Shown: in pieces, positions 8,747 to 17,200 of the stretch
Numbering within the stretch: the first letter of the stretch is position 1
How the letters are laid out: every line of letters begins with the position of its first letter
Source of the DNA: MADRE2 sp964397015
Lineage (GTDB): Bacteria; Desulfobacterota; Desulfobacteria; Desulfobacterales; Desulfobacteraceae
Reading direction: 5' to 3'
Length of the DNA stretch: 64,000 bases
NCBI GenBank assembly: GCA_964397015.1
Contig: CAYNHL010000004.1
Location: forward strand, 1 to 64,000
Position numbers and translations under genes: made by a program
The notes under the pieces: generated by a model
Told to the model about the DNA's origin: nothing
The model's input: the letters and a program-made list of their open reading frames with translations, nothing else
Database searches by the model: none

Positions 8747-11700
8747 TCAAATCTGGCGGAGCGCCAATGGCCTTGATGTTTTTTCAAGCTGCCTTCCGGC
8801 TTCTTCAAGCTTCTCCCTGCTTGAAATTACAGCAGTGCCTTTCCGGGTATCGTCAGAAGGAAAATAGGTGGCGGCCGCGTTAATGATATCTGCCCGGGTT
8901 ATCTGCAGCAGCCTGTCTTTGAACTCGTGTCTCATCTCATCTGTCAGGCCGGTTATTGTCCTGTAGAAGGCCTTGATCGATGCAGGTCCCGGTGTTTCAG
9001 GCTTGTCTATGTCCGAGCATACCTGCAGGACAGCCTCTTTTACATCTGTTTTTGTGTAGGTTCCGCTGACAATGAAATCGCACGCTTTTCGATAGACATC
9101 CAGCGTTCTGGTGATGTGGGGGTCACGGTAAGAGCCGAAGGAGAAAATGCCCTCGTCGTAATTGTAGGATGCAAAGCCGCCGTAGGCACCGCCTTTTTCC
9201 CGGATTTCCCTGTGAAGGTACAAGGTTCGCAGCAGCTTGCTCATAATAGCCAGTGCCGGGGCGTCAGGATGGGATATGCTGACGGTTTTGAAAGATTGGG
9301 CGACAAATGATACAGCTGTATTGGTATACCAGCCGTCAAATGGAAATTTTTTCTCCACCGTAATGTCCGGAACCGGAAATTCGTGTGTTCCCTGGCCCTG
9401 GAGCTGGTGTTCAATCGCTGTCATATGCCGGTCTGCCGCCTGTATGGACGTCTTGTTGCCGACAGCCGCCGGCATGACATTGTTTCTCCTGCAGATTCCC
9501 TTTGCAATGAGGGTCAGGTCCGAGCAGAGTCTCTCCATGTTTTGGGCCCGGGTTTTGGCATTCTCGATATCTTTTACGAGCTGCCTGATGTAATGGTACT
9601 GGGATATGCCGTGCCAGTTTTCGTTGATCCGGGCGGAAATGGAGAGGTTCCGGCTTGCCAGGGATATTGCATATATATGACCGCTGGCTACAATGGATGA
9701 TTCAAGGGCGGCCTGGTGCTGGTACAGTAATTGTTTCAGGCGGTCCGTATCGGCAAACCGGTATTTGAGAATGAACGACGTGAGAAGATCCAGCAGCCGG
9801 TCCACATTCCGGTCCAGGGCTTTTCCCTGTATGGAGACAAAGGCATGACAACCGTCGAGATCGCCATGAAAGGATCCGCAGTAAGGCGAGGCAGATACAC
9901 CGCCGGTGTAAAGGTCGACCAGCTCGGCCATCCGGGCGAAATCCCTGTCCCCGGTTCCGGCATTGATGAATGCATTACAGAAAAACGGGACCAGGGGTAA
10001 AAGAGATGACGGCAAATCGTGTATTCCTGCCGGGCAGGTGAGATATAAAATGCCTGATGTAGGCTGCTCATACCCGGTGGTTATGGACAGGCTGTCCATG
10101 ACGTTAGGGCGGATGATTTCAATTTCAGGGGAAATATCGCTCACTTCCAGAGTGGGCAGGGATGAGACATCTTCCTGGGATTCCTGGAGCCGGGCCAGTT
10201 CCAGGGCATCTTTCTCCAAAGCGGCCAGGTCATCGCCGGAAAGGGTCTTTAACAGGTCTTCAAGCTGTTTTTTCTCCCGCCGGCCTTCCTTTTCTTCCAG
10301 TGTCTGGTCAGGAACCAGGGTGAAAAGAACCCGGTGGGGATTTTCAAGAAAATACCTGACTATCCTTTTTTCGAGAAACGGCCCCTGCTCGATCCTGCTT
10401 TTGAGCCGGTCAAGGTCGTCGTCGATATTGAGGCAGGAGGCAGGATCGCCCTCGTGTACAAGGGTTGAGCTGATGGTCAATGCCAGTTTTATGCCATACG
10501 GCTGCGGCGTGTTCGTCTTTTCTTTCCTGTAAAATTCGATCTGGTGAATTGCCGATTCAATCAGCTTGCCGGGTATCTTGTTTTCCACCAGGTGATTGAG
10601 TGTTTCAAAGACAATGGATTCTACTTTTCTGGCATCGTCTTTGGTAATGTCCTTGAGCCCGACTGCAAACATTGTATCCCGGTTGTCAGGGTCAAATCCC
10701 GAGCCATCACTCAAAGCCGAGCCTATGCCGGCGTCAATCAAGGCCTTTCTCAAAGGAGAGCCGGCATTGCCGAGCAGGATCTGTTCTATGACCATCAGGA
10801 CCAGAACTTCAAATTCGTCCCTGATATCACAGGTAAGCCAGGCGACACAGGCCTGGTATTTTTTTTCAGGGGAGTCCTGTTTCGAAAAGGAATAGGAGGC
10901 CTGGGCTGTTCTGGGCTTGTCCCACCGGGGCTGCTGCGGGACAAGGGTGTCAACTGAAAGCCTGTTGAAGCCGCTGAGCACTTTTTGGTCAATGAAAGAC
11001 AGGGTCGGTTCAAGATCAAAAGAGCCATAGGTATAGAAAAAAGCATTGGACGGATGATAATACCGGGCGTGGAAAGCTTTGAGATCGTCATGGGTGAGTG
11101 AAGGGATACATGCCGGGTCACCGCCGGAATTGTTGCTATAGGTGGTGGATGGATACAGAGCCTTCAAAAGTGCGCGGCCCATGACCTGGCTCGGGGATGA
11201 CATGGCTCCCTTCATTTCGTTGTACACAACCCCTTTATATGCCAGCTCCACAGTCCCGGTTTCACTTGACAAAACTGTTTCGACACGGTGGCCTTCCTGC
11301 TTGAAACTCATGATGTCCAGGCGGGGAAAAAAAACCGCGTCCAGGTAAACATCCATGAGATTGAAATAGTCCTTGCGGTTCTGGGTTGCGAACGGATACA
11401 TGGTCCAGTCAGAGGCGGTGAAGGCATTCATGAACGAGGACAGGCTCCGCTTGAGCATGGAAAAGAAGGGGTCTTTTACCCTGAATTTCTGTGATCCGCA
11501 CAATACCGTATGTTCCAGAATATGGGCCACCCCGGTGGAATCTTCCGGTATTGTCCTGAACAAGACACTGAAAGTATTTTCCGTGTCAGGAGCGGCAATA
11601 TGGATATGCCTGGCGCCGGTGCCCCGGTGAACCAGCTGGACCATGACAGCATCGATGGATGCCAAATCGTCGATCCTTTCTACGATATAATTGCAAAGCT

Positions 11701-11773
11701 CTTTGCCGGGTTGGATCCGGTGAAGATGGGATGGCGCATATGCCGGGTAATCATGCTTTTTTATAGATGCCAC
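8747..11773 (-). CDS. M16C family zinc metalloprotease (presequence protease-like)
   Basis: Large clamshell peptidase of 1008 residues, the usual size for M16C (PreP/falcilysin-like) enzymes that degrade free peptides. The inverted zinc motif HILEH is at residues 84-88, with Glu and His in the expected places, and the segment SLSSFMNAFTASDWTMYPFAT follows. The centre and C-terminal half resemble the non-catalytic repeat domain (GGAYGGFASYNYDEG). No signal peptide is visible, so cytoplasmic action is likely. The start overlaps the preceding small gene by 23 bp, consistent with co-transcription. Confidence 0.9.
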   Translation of the reverse strand: MASIKKHDYPAYAPSHLHRIQPGKELCNYIVERIDDLASIDAVMVQLVHRGTGARHIHIAAPDTENTFSVLFRTIPEDSTGVAHILEHTVLCGSQKFRVKDPFFSMLKRSLSSFMNAFTASDWTMYPFATQNRKDYFNLMDVYLDAVFFPRLDIMSFKQEGHRVETVLSSETGTVELAYKGVVYNEMKGAMSSPSQVMGRALLKALYPSTTYSNNSGGDPACIPSLTHDDLKAFHARYYHPSNAFFYTYGSFDLEPTLSFIDQKVLSGFNRLSVDTLVPQQPRWDKPRTAQASYSFSKQDSPEKKYQACVAWLTCDIRDEFEVLVLMVIEQILLGNAGSPLRKALIDAGIGSALSDGSGFDPDNRDTMFAVGLKDITKDDARKVESIVFETLNHLVENKIPGKLIESAIHQIEFYRKEKTNTPQPYGIKLALTISSTLVHEGDPASCLNIDDDLDRLKSRIEQGPFLEKRIVRYFLENPHRVLFTLVPDQTLEEKEGRREKKQLEDLLKTLSGDDLAALEKDALELARLQESQEDVSSLPTLEVSDISPEIEIIRPNVMDSLSITTGYEQPTSGILYLTCPAGIHDLPSSLLPLVPFFCNAFINAGTGDRDFARMAELVDLYTGGVSASPYCGSFHGDLDGCHAFVSIQGKALDRNVDRLLDLLTSFILKYRFADTDRLKQLLYQHQAALESSIVASGHIYAISLASRNLSISARINENWHGISQYHYIRQLVKDIENAKTRAQNMERLCSDLTLIAKGICRRNNVMPAAVGNKTSIQAADRHMTAIEHQLQGQGTHEFPVPDITVEKKFPFDGWYTNTAVSFVAQSFKTVSISHPDAPALAIMSKLLRTLYLHREIREKGGAYGGFASYNYDEGIFSFGSYRDPHITRTLDVYRKACDFIVSGTYTKTDVKEAVLQVCSDIDKPETPGPASIKAFYRTITGLTDEMRHEFKDRLLQITRADIINAAATYFPSDDTRKGTAVISSREKLEEAGRQLEKTSRPLALRQI

Positions 11774-12116
11774 GTCTGACCCTTTTGATTTTTTTTATCT
11801 TGTCCAGCCTGAAAATTATGTTTCTGAGTTTTTTGTCATCAAACCCGGTGGTTTCCTTTATGACTTTAAAATTCGTGCCCTTGGGGTGGCTGGCAATCAC
11901 ATCATACACAACGGAAGAAGCAGTTTTGCGCTTTTCCGTCGACGGTTGCCTGCTGCGCCCGCGTGCAGCGGATGTCTTCTGATAGAGTAATTGTTCGAGC
12001 CTGTCAAGCCTGCGGTGCAGGAAATCAATATCGTCTCTGGTGGGAATTTCAAGGCGTTGAAGCAGTAACTGGATCAGTCCTTCCCAGTTTGGTGTCGGGG
12101 ATGATTTTTCAACCAT
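11751..12116 (-). CDS. Small winged-helix-like protein with N-terminal coiled coil
   Basis: I do not recognise a named family. The 121 residues comprise an N-terminal heptad-like helix (RDDIDFLHRRLDRLEQLL), a basic Ser/Arg linker with an SRQPSTEKRK segment, and a C-terminal domain (about 68-121) with the look of a winged helix (VYDVIASHPKGTNFKVIKETTG, then a basic wing VRRGIYKKA). It probably binds DNA or RNA as an oligomer. It is first in a two-gene minus-strand unit with the M16C peptidase and is divergent from rsmA across 265 bp that hold AT-rich promoter-like sequence only. Confidence 0.6.
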   Translation of the reverse strand: MVEKSSPTPNWEGLIQLLLQRLEIPTRDDIDFLHRRLDRLEQLLYQKTSAARGRSRQPSTEKRKTASSVVYDVIASHPKGTNFKVIKETTGFDDKKLRNIIFRLDKIKKIKRVRRGIYKKA

Positions 12117-12381
12117 GTCAAACCTCCATAATAGTTGTCATAAATTAGGCTGCCTGCCTTTTTAAAAATAAGTCCACCCTCACCTGTCTGTGTCATCATT
12201 CAAAACGAACAATCAAAATGAACAATTGCGGAACGGCGCCAGGAGTAGTATATTGTGGATCTTATTTTTCAACAATGCATATAATTACTTATTTAATGCA
12301 GGAAAGTCAAGTAGTCATTGTAGTTTTAAAAAAGGAAAATCTTTGTTCAACAAATTGAAAAAAGAATAAAAGGCTGTTGTT

Positions 12382-13233
12382 ATGTCTCATCCTGCTTCCA
12401 TATTGAGAAAGGAAAGCCTGTTTGCCGGCAAGGAACTGGGCCAGAATTTTATCGTCGATTCAGCGTCTGCCCGGCGTATCGTGGATAGATCCGGTATCAA
12501 ACACACAGATACCATACTGGAGATCGGAGCCGGCCTCGGTGCCCTGACCCGCTGCTGTGCCCCGGTGGCTGAAAAAGTTGTGGCCATTGAAAAAGATTCC
12601 AGGCTGATACCGATTTTGAAGAGAGAAATAGCCGGGGAAGGTCTGGGAAACGTGCATGTCGTACATGCCGATTTTCTAAAACTGGATATCCGGAAATATG
12701 CAGAAACTAAAAAACTTGTTATCATGGGTAATCTGCCCTATAATATCTCTTCACAGATTTTGATTAAACTCATCAGTGAACGGCGGTATATCAAAAAAGC
12801 TGTTTTGATGTTTCAAAAGGAAGTGGCACAGCGGATTTCGGCGCTTCCCGGCTCAAGGGATTACAGTCGGCTTTCGGCAGTGATACAGTACTGCGCCTCT
12901 GTAACCGATATAGTCGATATGAAACCGGCCTGCTTTTTTCCTAAACCGGACGTTGATTCCAGGGTCGTTTTGATCATGTTTCATGACGTTTGCGTGTTTG
13001 ATTACAGGACAGAAGCCTTTCATTTTGAGGTGATAAAAGCCGCTTTCTCCAAACGGAGAAAAACCCTGAAAAATGCCCTGTCAAGCGCGGGTTTGCCGGT
13101 TTCGCAGGAGGGGGTGACGCAGGCCCTGGACGTTGCGGGAATAGATCCGCAGAGGCGGGCGGAAACGGTAAATCCGTCAGAATTTATCCTGTTGACAAAG
13201 CAACTGACAGTACAACGTGGAGATAACATATGA
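12382..13233 (+). CDS. rsmA: 16S rRNA (adenine1518-N6/adenine1519-N6)-dimethyltransferase
   Basis: Dimethylates the two adjacent adenosines in the 3' terminal hairpin of 16S rRNA during 30S assembly, using S-adenosylmethionine. The 283-residue product has GQNFIVD near residue 20, the SAM-binding ILEIGAGLGALT (about 46-57), the acidic VAIEKD motif and the catalytic NLPY motif of the adenine-N6 methyltransferases. The C-terminal KRRKTLKNAL is typical of KsgA. Its TGA overlaps the next ATG by 4 bp, coupling it to the HD-GYP-like gene. Confidence 0.95.
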   Translation: MSHPASILRKESLFAGKELGQNFIVDSASARRIVDRSGIKHTDTILEIGAGLGALTRCCAPVAEKVVAIEKDSRLIPILKREIAGEGLGNVHVVHADFLKLDIRKYAETKKLVIMGNLPYNISSQILIKLISERRYIKKAVLMFQKEVAQRISALPGSRDYSRLSAVIQYCASVTDIVDMKPACFFPKPDVDSRVVLIMFHDVCVFDYRTEAFHFEVIKAAFSKRRKTLKNALSSAGLPVSQEGVTQALDVAGIDPQRRAETVNPSEFILLTKQLTVQRGDNI

Positions 13234-14681
13234 CAGGGGCGCAGCTGAGCATAGACAAGCTGATCGATATCGTGAAAGCCGGCGGGTGTGTAAAAACCGG
13301 TGTGGATGTATACAATACCGGCGGTATACTGCTGCTGGACAAGGATGTAATGGTGGACAGGGTCAGTACCCTGGAAGCGGTCAAGGAAAGCGGTATCCGG
13401 TTTGTACCTGTGAATCTCGCCCAGGATGGCGGCCTTTGGGACAAAAACGGCAATGTCATCAAGGTCAATTCGGCCCTGCATGCGCCGGCGCCGGCGCCGA
13501 CTGACCGGGCTATATCCGGCGAAACGAAAGATGAGGACATGTTAGGATTTTTTGTGTTTTCATCGCCGGGAACCCAGGTCGAAAAGCGGCTGCTTGAAAT
13601 TCAGCAGATAAAAAAAGAGGCGGCCCGCAAATACAAGGAAGCAAAGCTTTGTGTAAAAACAGCCCTGGACCAGATCAGGGAAACAGGTGGTGAATTTGAT
13701 TATGACCAGGTTGAAACCAATGTGTCCAGCCTGGTGGAATTTTTAACGGTTTCCGGTAACCCTTTTTCATACCTGACGCAGGAAATATTTTCCTATGATG
13801 ATTACCTGTACAATCATTCCATCAATGTCTGCACCATAGGCACGGCCATTCTCAACCAGTTCAATTATCATTTCAGCCGGAAAATCGATACATTCCTGAC
13901 AGGCAGCACCCCGGATATCGGGAATCCCTTCGATACATCGCCCCGGGGTAAAACGAGCAGTTTTTCATGTTATTATGAAGATGACCTGGTTGATATTTCC
14001 CTGGGTTTTTTTCTCCATGATATTGGCAAGATCCTGGTTTCGGACAAGGTATTGAACAAACCGGGCAGGCTGAGTGAAGACGAATTTGAAGAAGTGAAAA
14101 AACACTCATTTGAATACGGCTCGCAGATTCTCGATAAAAACAACATGAAAAACTCTTTTATCAAGAATATCATTAAATATCACCACGCACAGCTGTTTGA
14201 GAACGAAACCAGGTGTTACCCCAACGACAGGCAGTACAGGGACATACCGATCTATGTCAGGGTCTGCAAGCTTGCGGACATGTATGATGCCATGACATCA
14301 AGAAGATGTTACAAGGAAGCTTTCAACCAGATCAACGTGGTGACGGAACTGTTTAGAAGGTATGCCAAAAAAGATGCGGTGCTTCAATACATTCTCCACT
14401 CTTTTGTCAAGAGCATCGGAATTTACCCTCCCGGCAGCATAATTTTCCTGCGAAACGGGCAGATGGCCTATGTGCTTGAAAGCACCGGACCCATAATACT
14501 GCCTTTTACCGATACCAGAGAACGTACTTTGACCAGACAGCCTGAGCCTATCGATCTGGGTGATAAAACAGTGGCTTCCGAGTACCGGGTGGATAACCGG
14601 CGCAGTGTCCAGACTCCTAAAGAAGTCCATGACCGGCTGCCGGACTACATGAAAAAAATTATTGTCCCCTCTTCTGATTGA
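13230..14681 (+). CDS. HD-GYP-related phosphohydrolase-like protein with altered GYP motif
   Basis: 483 residues. The N-terminal 110 residues form a separate domain ending in an Ala-Pro linker (APAPAPTD). The C-terminal region is HD-GYP-like: NHSINV (first His), FLHDIGK with the HD pair at 263-264, KKHSFEYG, the HH pair at 318-319 and a KLADMYDAMTSRR segment. The place of the signature GYP is occupied by CYP (329-331) and the preceding conserved KxDGxG is missing. An insertion of about 35 residues lies between the first His and the HD. It may bind or hydrolyse cyclic di-GMP, or have another phosphodiester substrate; the altered motif makes c-di-GMP hydrolysis uncertain. Confidence 0.75.
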   Translation: MTGAQLSIDKLIDIVKAGGCVKTGVDVYNTGGILLLDKDVMVDRVSTLEAVKESGIRFVPVNLAQDGGLWDKNGNVIKVNSALHAPAPAPTDRAISGETKDEDMLGFFVFSSPGTQVEKRLLEIQQIKKEAARKYKEAKLCVKTALDQIRETGGEFDYDQVETNVSSLVEFLTVSGNPFSYLTQEIFSYDDYLYNHSINVCTIGTAILNQFNYHFSRKIDTFLTGSTPDIGNPFDTSPRGKTSSFSCYYEDDLVDISLGFFLHDIGKILVSDKVLNKPGRLSEDEFEEVKKHSFEYGSQILDKNNMKNSFIKNIIKYHHAQLFENETRCYPNDRQYRDIPIYVRVCKLADMYDAMTSRRCYKEAFNQINVVTELFRRYAKKDAVLQYILHSFVKSIGIYPPGSIIFLRNGQMAYVLESTGPIILPFTDTRERTLTRQPEPIDLGDKTVASEYRVDNRRSVQTPKEVHDRLPDYMKKIIVPSSD

Positions 14682-14750
14682 CAGAATTCTCTCCATTGAT
14701 TAATACATGCTTTAAAAATTGTTGATGACCGGTGAAAGGAACATGAAAAA

Positions 14751-15977
14751 ATGATAAGAGCCAATAGCCATTACCAGAAATTAAAAGCGTCTTACCTGTT
14801 TTCAGATATTGCAGCCCGCGTTGCTGAATTTCAGAAAAAAAATCCGGATATCCGGATTATACGCCTGGGCATAGGTGACGTCACTTTACCGCTGACTCCT
14901 GCCGTTATCCAGGGCTTCCATGAAGGGGTTGATGAAATGGCCGATCCCTTAACATTCAAGGGATATGGGCCGGAGCAGGGATATGAATTTCTGCGCCGGG
15001 CAATTGCGGAACATGATTTTGAGCAAAACGGAGCCCGTGTTTCACCCGATGAAATTTTCATAAGTGACGGGGCCAAATGTGATACCGGCAATTTCCAGGA
15101 ACTGTTCGCCCGGGATATAGTCGTGGCCATCCCGGACCCGGTCTACCCCGCCTACCTGGACACCAATGTCATGGCCGGTCGCACCGGGGCGTATGAAAAT
15201 GGCCGGTACACAGGTATTGTCTATCTGGATTGCGCAAGGGAAAACGGATTCATGCCGGACCTGCCCGAATCACCCGTGGACCTGATTTATCTGTGTTTTC
15301 CCAACAATCCCACCGGAGCCGCGGCCACAAAGGCGGATTTAAAGACCTGGGTGGACTATGCAGTTGAAAACCGGGCCTTGATATTGTTCGATGCCGCCTA
15401 TGAAGCTTTTATCCGGGATGATGACCTGCCAAAGAGCATTTACGAGATCGAGGGTGCCCGCAAGGTGGCGGTTGAATTCAGGAGTTTTTCCAAGACCGCG
15501 GGATTTACCGGTACCCGGTGCGGTTATACCGTGGTGCCTGAAGAGTGCATGGTATACGGCGATAACGGTCAGGGCACGTCACTGAAAGACCTGTGGCACA
15601 GACGTCAGGGAACCAAATTCAACGGGGTTTCTTACCCGGTCCAGAAAGCCGCATTTGCAGCTTATACCCCCCAGGGACATAAGGAGATCCGTGAGCGGAT
15701 TTCCTATTACCTGAACAATGCAAAAATTATCTGCCAGACCATGGATGACCTGGGATTCGAGTATGCGGGCGGCCAAAATTCCCCCTATGTCTGGATTCAT
15801 GGAAACGGCAGGGATTCGTGGGATTTTTTCGACCTTCTTTTGTCCCGGGCCGGTGTGGTGTGTACTCCGGGCGGGGGATTCGGACGGTGCGGCAGTGATT
15901 ATATAAGGATCAGTGCATTTAACAGCCTGGAAAATGTTGAAATGGCCATGGAAAGGATAAAAGAGGTCCTGAAATGA
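14751..15977 (+). CDS. dapL: LL-diaminopimelate aminotransferase
   Basis: PLP-dependent enzyme converting tetrahydrodipicolinate plus glutamate directly to LL-diaminopimelate, a short lysine/peptidoglycan route used by plants, Chlamydiae and many anaerobes. The 408-residue length fits. The N-terminal SHYQKLKASYLFSDIA is diagnostic for DapL, FPNNPTGA is the class I/II aminotransferase motif, and the PLP lysine is Lys248 in FRSFSKTAGFTGTR. The following moeA begins 4 bp before the stop. Confidence 0.95.
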   Translation: MIRANSHYQKLKASYLFSDIAARVAEFQKKNPDIRIIRLGIGDVTLPLTPAVIQGFHEGVDEMADPLTFKGYGPEQGYEFLRRAIAEHDFEQNGARVSPDEIFISDGAKCDTGNFQELFARDIVVAIPDPVYPAYLDTNVMAGRTGAYENGRYTGIVYLDCARENGFMPDLPESPVDLIYLCFPNNPTGAAATKADLKTWVDYAVENRALILFDAAYEAFIRDDDLPKSIYEIEGARKVAVEFRSFSKTAGFTGTRCGYTVVPEECMVYGDNGQGTSLKDLWHRRQGTKFNGVSYPVQKAAFAAYTPQGHKEIRERISYYLNNAKIICQTMDDLGFEYAGGQNSPYVWIHGNGRDSWDFFDLLLSRAGVVCTPGGGFGRCGSDYIRISAFNSLENVEMAMERIKEVLK

Positions 15978-17200
15978 AATCTTTTTTCAGTGTCAAAAGC
16001 CTTGAAGAGGTGCTTGAGCTCGTGGTTGATTTTCCCTGCACAGGAATGGAAACCGTTGAAGTTTCAAACGCCTCTTCAAGAATCCTGGCCCGGGACCTGG
16101 TCGCCTCAAAAGACCTGCCCGGTTTCAGGCGCGCCACCATGGACGGGTTTGCCGTAAAGGCATCTTCCACTTTTGGGGCATCGGAATCAAGTCCTGCATG
16201 GCTTGAGATTGCCGGGAGCATAGCCATGGGAGATATCCCGGATTTCGAGCTGGCCCCTGGCCAGGCCGCCGGAATATCCACCGGAGGAATGCTGCCCGGC
16301 GGCGCCGACAGCGTGGTAATGGTGGAGCATACCCAGATGGTGGACAGCAGTTCGGTTGAAATCTACAAAAGCGTGGCACCGCTGCAGCATGTGATCGATG
16401 TTTGTGAGGATGTGGCCGCCGGGGCCAGGGTATTGACTGCCGGATCGCTTATAAGGCCGCAGGAGGCCGGGCTTGCGGCAGGTCTGGGTTTTCCCCTGCT
16501 GGACGTATATAAAAAGCCTCGTGTCGGGATTATTTCTACCGGTGATGAGGTTGTTCCAGTCGACCAGGAGCCGGGTGTCGGAAAAATCAGGGATATAAAT
16601 TCCCATGCTCTGGCCGGATTTGTGAAGCAGGCAGGCGGCCTGCCTGTTATGTACGGGATTGTCAAGGACGACCCTGACCTGCTGCTCGAGGCCTGCCAAA
16701 AGGCGGTAGCCAGCACAGACATGGTATTGATTTCGGGAGGCAGCTCCGTGGGCACCAGGGATTTTACCGTGGATGTTCTGGAGCGGCTGCCGGATACGCA
16801 TATTTTGTTTCACGGTATTTCCCTGAGCCCCGGCAAACCCACGATTCTTGCCAGATCAGGGCAAAAGCCTGTCTGGGGGTTGCCCGGACAGGTGGTTTCG
16901 GCCATGGTGGTATTCAAAATTGTTGTAGAACCTTTTCTCAACCATATAAAAGGTGACAGGCAACCGGATCGCAGGATAAGGATTCCGGCTGTTCTATCCC
17001 GGAATGTGGCCTCGGCCCAGGGCCGGACAGATTATATCAGGGTGCGCCTGGAAAAAGACAATGGCAGACTTATGGCGGTGCCTGTCCTTGGAAAATCGGG
17101 CCTGATAAGGACCATGATCCTGGCTGACGGCCTTGTCGAGATAGGTGAAAATTCCGAGGGTATCGAAAAAATGGCACCTGTGGAGGTTATTTTATTATGA
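15974..17200 (+). CDS. moeA: Molybdopterin molybdenumtransferase MoeA
   Basis: Inserts molybdate (or tungstate) into adenylylated molybdopterin, the final common step of cofactor formation. The 408 residues cover the full MoeA fold: N-terminal AASxDGFA-like segment (RATMDGFAVKA), the MoeA/MogA-type domain with ISTGDEV and LISGGSSVGTRDF, and the C-terminal GLPGQVVSAMV. It overlaps dapL upstream and the moeA-PBP fusion downstream, each by 4 bp (ATGA). A dedicated paralog pair could separate Mo and W loading. Confidence 0.92.
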   Translation: MKSFFSVKSLEEVLELVVDFPCTGMETVEVSNASSRILARDLVASKDLPGFRRATMDGFAVKASSTFGASESSPAWLEIAGSIAMGDIPDFELAPGQAAGISTGGMLPGGADSVVMVEHTQMVDSSSVEIYKSVAPLQHVIDVCEDVAAGARVLTAGSLIRPQEAGLAAGLGFPLLDVYKKPRVGIISTGDEVVPVDQEPGVGKIRDINSHALAGFVKQAGGLPVMYGIVKDDPDLLLEACQKAVASTDMVLISGGSSVGTRDFTVDVLERLPDTHILFHGISLSPGKPTILARSGQKPVWGLPGQVVSAMVVFKIVVEPFLNHIKGDRQPDRRIRIPAVLSRNVASAQGRTDYIRVRLEKDNGRLMAVPVLGKSGLIRTMILADGLVEIGENSEGIEKMAPVEVILL

